DNA of 64,000 nucleotides. Origin: an uncultured Pirellulaceae bacterium. GTDB taxonomy: Bacteria > Planctomycetota > Planctomycetia > Pirellulales > Pirellulaceae. Position numbers and translations under genes: made by a program. Location of the stretch: the NCBI GenBank assembly GCA_905480235.1, contig CAJQPP010000013.1:1-64000 (forward strand), written 5' to 3'. Shown piece by piece: positions 63,227 to 64,000 of this stretch. The stretch's first letter is position 1. Every line of letters begins with the position of its first letter. The notes under the pieces were generated by a model, which ran no database searches, was not told the origin of the DNA, and saw only the letters and a program-made list of their open reading frames with translations.

Positions 63227-64000
63227 TCCTCTTCAGGGTCTTCTTGGAGTTGATTCGCCAGTGCGTCAAGGTCGTCAATATTCTGCGAATTGGAATCGGT
63301 TTCGTCGAGAGCGCTGGGAGAGATATTCGCTGAATTTTCTTTGTCTGCCGTCGGGCCATGTGACCAGTCAGGCATACCCTTACCGCGTAATTTCTCGCCC
63401 CGAGGGAGAGCCTCGATGCTGGACAGCCCGAAGATCTCCAAAAACCGTCGCGTCGTGCCGTATAAAAACGGGTTACCCAGTTCTCGGCTACGCCCGGCTA
63501 TTTTAACCATTCCGCGATCTAGCAACTGGCGTAACAGCTCTCCGCAATTTACACCCCGAATGGCTTCTATGTCCGCCTTCAGCACCGGTTGCCGGTAGGC
63601 CACGACCGCCAATGTTTCCATAGCAGGCCCGGATAATTTGATCGCCGACGAGGCGCTTTGGAGTTTTTTCAGCCAATCGCTGAACATCGGTCGGGTTCGT
63701 GCCTGAAACCCGCCAGCCACTTGGGTGATAATAAACGCTCGACCGGCGTCGTTGTATTCTTGGTTTAGATCTCTCACCATGGTGCGAGCTTGCGTTCCGT
63801 CTTGCAGGCCAGCTAATTGACTTAATTTCCGGCTGTGAAGTGGTTCCTTGGCTAAGAACAGGACGCTTTCTAGTCGCCGTAGCGGATCAAGTTGTGCCAG
63901 CTGGATTTTTAGGGCCTCGCTGAACCCTGGGTCTGCCTGAGGATCTGGCGCTTCGAACCCTTCCTGAGTGGATTCAAATTCCGGATCGGCGGTCGATTCC
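63223..64000 (-). CDS. scpB: Segregation and condensation protein B (5' end outside window)
   Basis: The frame is open to the right edge at 64000, so the N-terminus is missing. The visible part has a first winged helix ('DPLRRLESVLFLAKEPLHSRKLSQLAGL') and a second one ('IKLSGPAMETLAVVAYRQPVLKADIEAIRGVN', 'ELLRQLLDRGMVKIAGR', 'PFLYGTTRRFLEIFGL'), the diagnostic ScpB signatures. ScpB is the dimeric kite subunit that joins SMC and ScpA in the condensin complex. The 3' part has an Asp/Glu-rich tail (ending 'EDPEEE'). Its stop overlaps the GTG of the acidic repeat gene. scpA is probably upstream outside the window. Confidence 0.93.

Overview
The window reads as chromosomal DNA of a planctomycete, most like the Pirellulales group. 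Evidence seen directly: a secreted protease with the planctomycete-type LEPR export motif; a DUF1559 pseudopilin with an FTLIELLVV N-terminus and an H-x9-DG C-terminal motif; many single genes on alternating strands; secreted YCF48, PQQ-propeller, HEAT and LRR proteins; and the alternative fused GlmU-like protein. Base composition is close to half G+C and similar throughout, so no large recent foreign island stands out.

Layout. 1-2.3 kb: end of a PLAT-domain gene, a tRNA-Lys, and a frameshifted tyrosine recombinase running into the tRNA. 2.3-9.8 kb: a modular subtilase, a secreted DUF1579-like protein, and a patatin lipase behind two small partly broken genes. 9.9-10.8 kb: a decayed integrase and a small membrane ORF without a clear start. 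11-16.6 kb: a secreted zinc peptidase, an esterase, NhaR, and a SulP transporter with beta-carbonic anhydrase (probable bicarbonate uptake). 17-25.3 kb: a secreted nickel superoxide dismutase behind a strongly structured intergenic region, glutamate-type dehydrogenase, a thioredoxin-like protein, a methyltransferase-like protein, a prepilin-peptidase homologue lacking its catalytic aspartates, a secreted esterase and a creatininase-family amidohydrolase. A von Willebrand A pseudogene follows.

26.1-33.9 kb is the most coherent system: a long minus-strand cluster (DCC/DUF393 protein, FAD amine-oxidase-like enzyme, DUF1365, two CFA-type lipid methyltransferases, membrane protein, SRPBCC protein, YkgJ protein) with overlapping start/stop codons, divergent from a MerR/CarH-LitR-type regulator. 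Gene content matches light- or singlet-oxygen-induced fatty-acid modification clusters of proteobacteria (including furan-fatty-acid genes), but the regulator lacks the histidines that hold cobalamin in CarH.

34-43 kb: PQQ-like propeller, aldonolactone-oxidase-type flavoenzyme, LRR metallopeptidase, tRNA-His with a second decayed integrase immediately beside it, GH17-type glucanase, DUF1559 protein, HemP. 43.6-53 kb: an ABC exporter whose permease carries a large soluble insert, small conserved proteins, a hemerythrin-like protein, a very large YCF48 protein, and an OmpH/Skp protein behind a good sigma-54 promoter. 53-64 kb: diguanylate cyclase, GlmU-like, MetF, SufE, ParA, a secreted HEAT protein with a receiver-like domain, a sigma-54 activator, an Asp/Glu repeat protein coupled to ScpB, and the truncated scpB.
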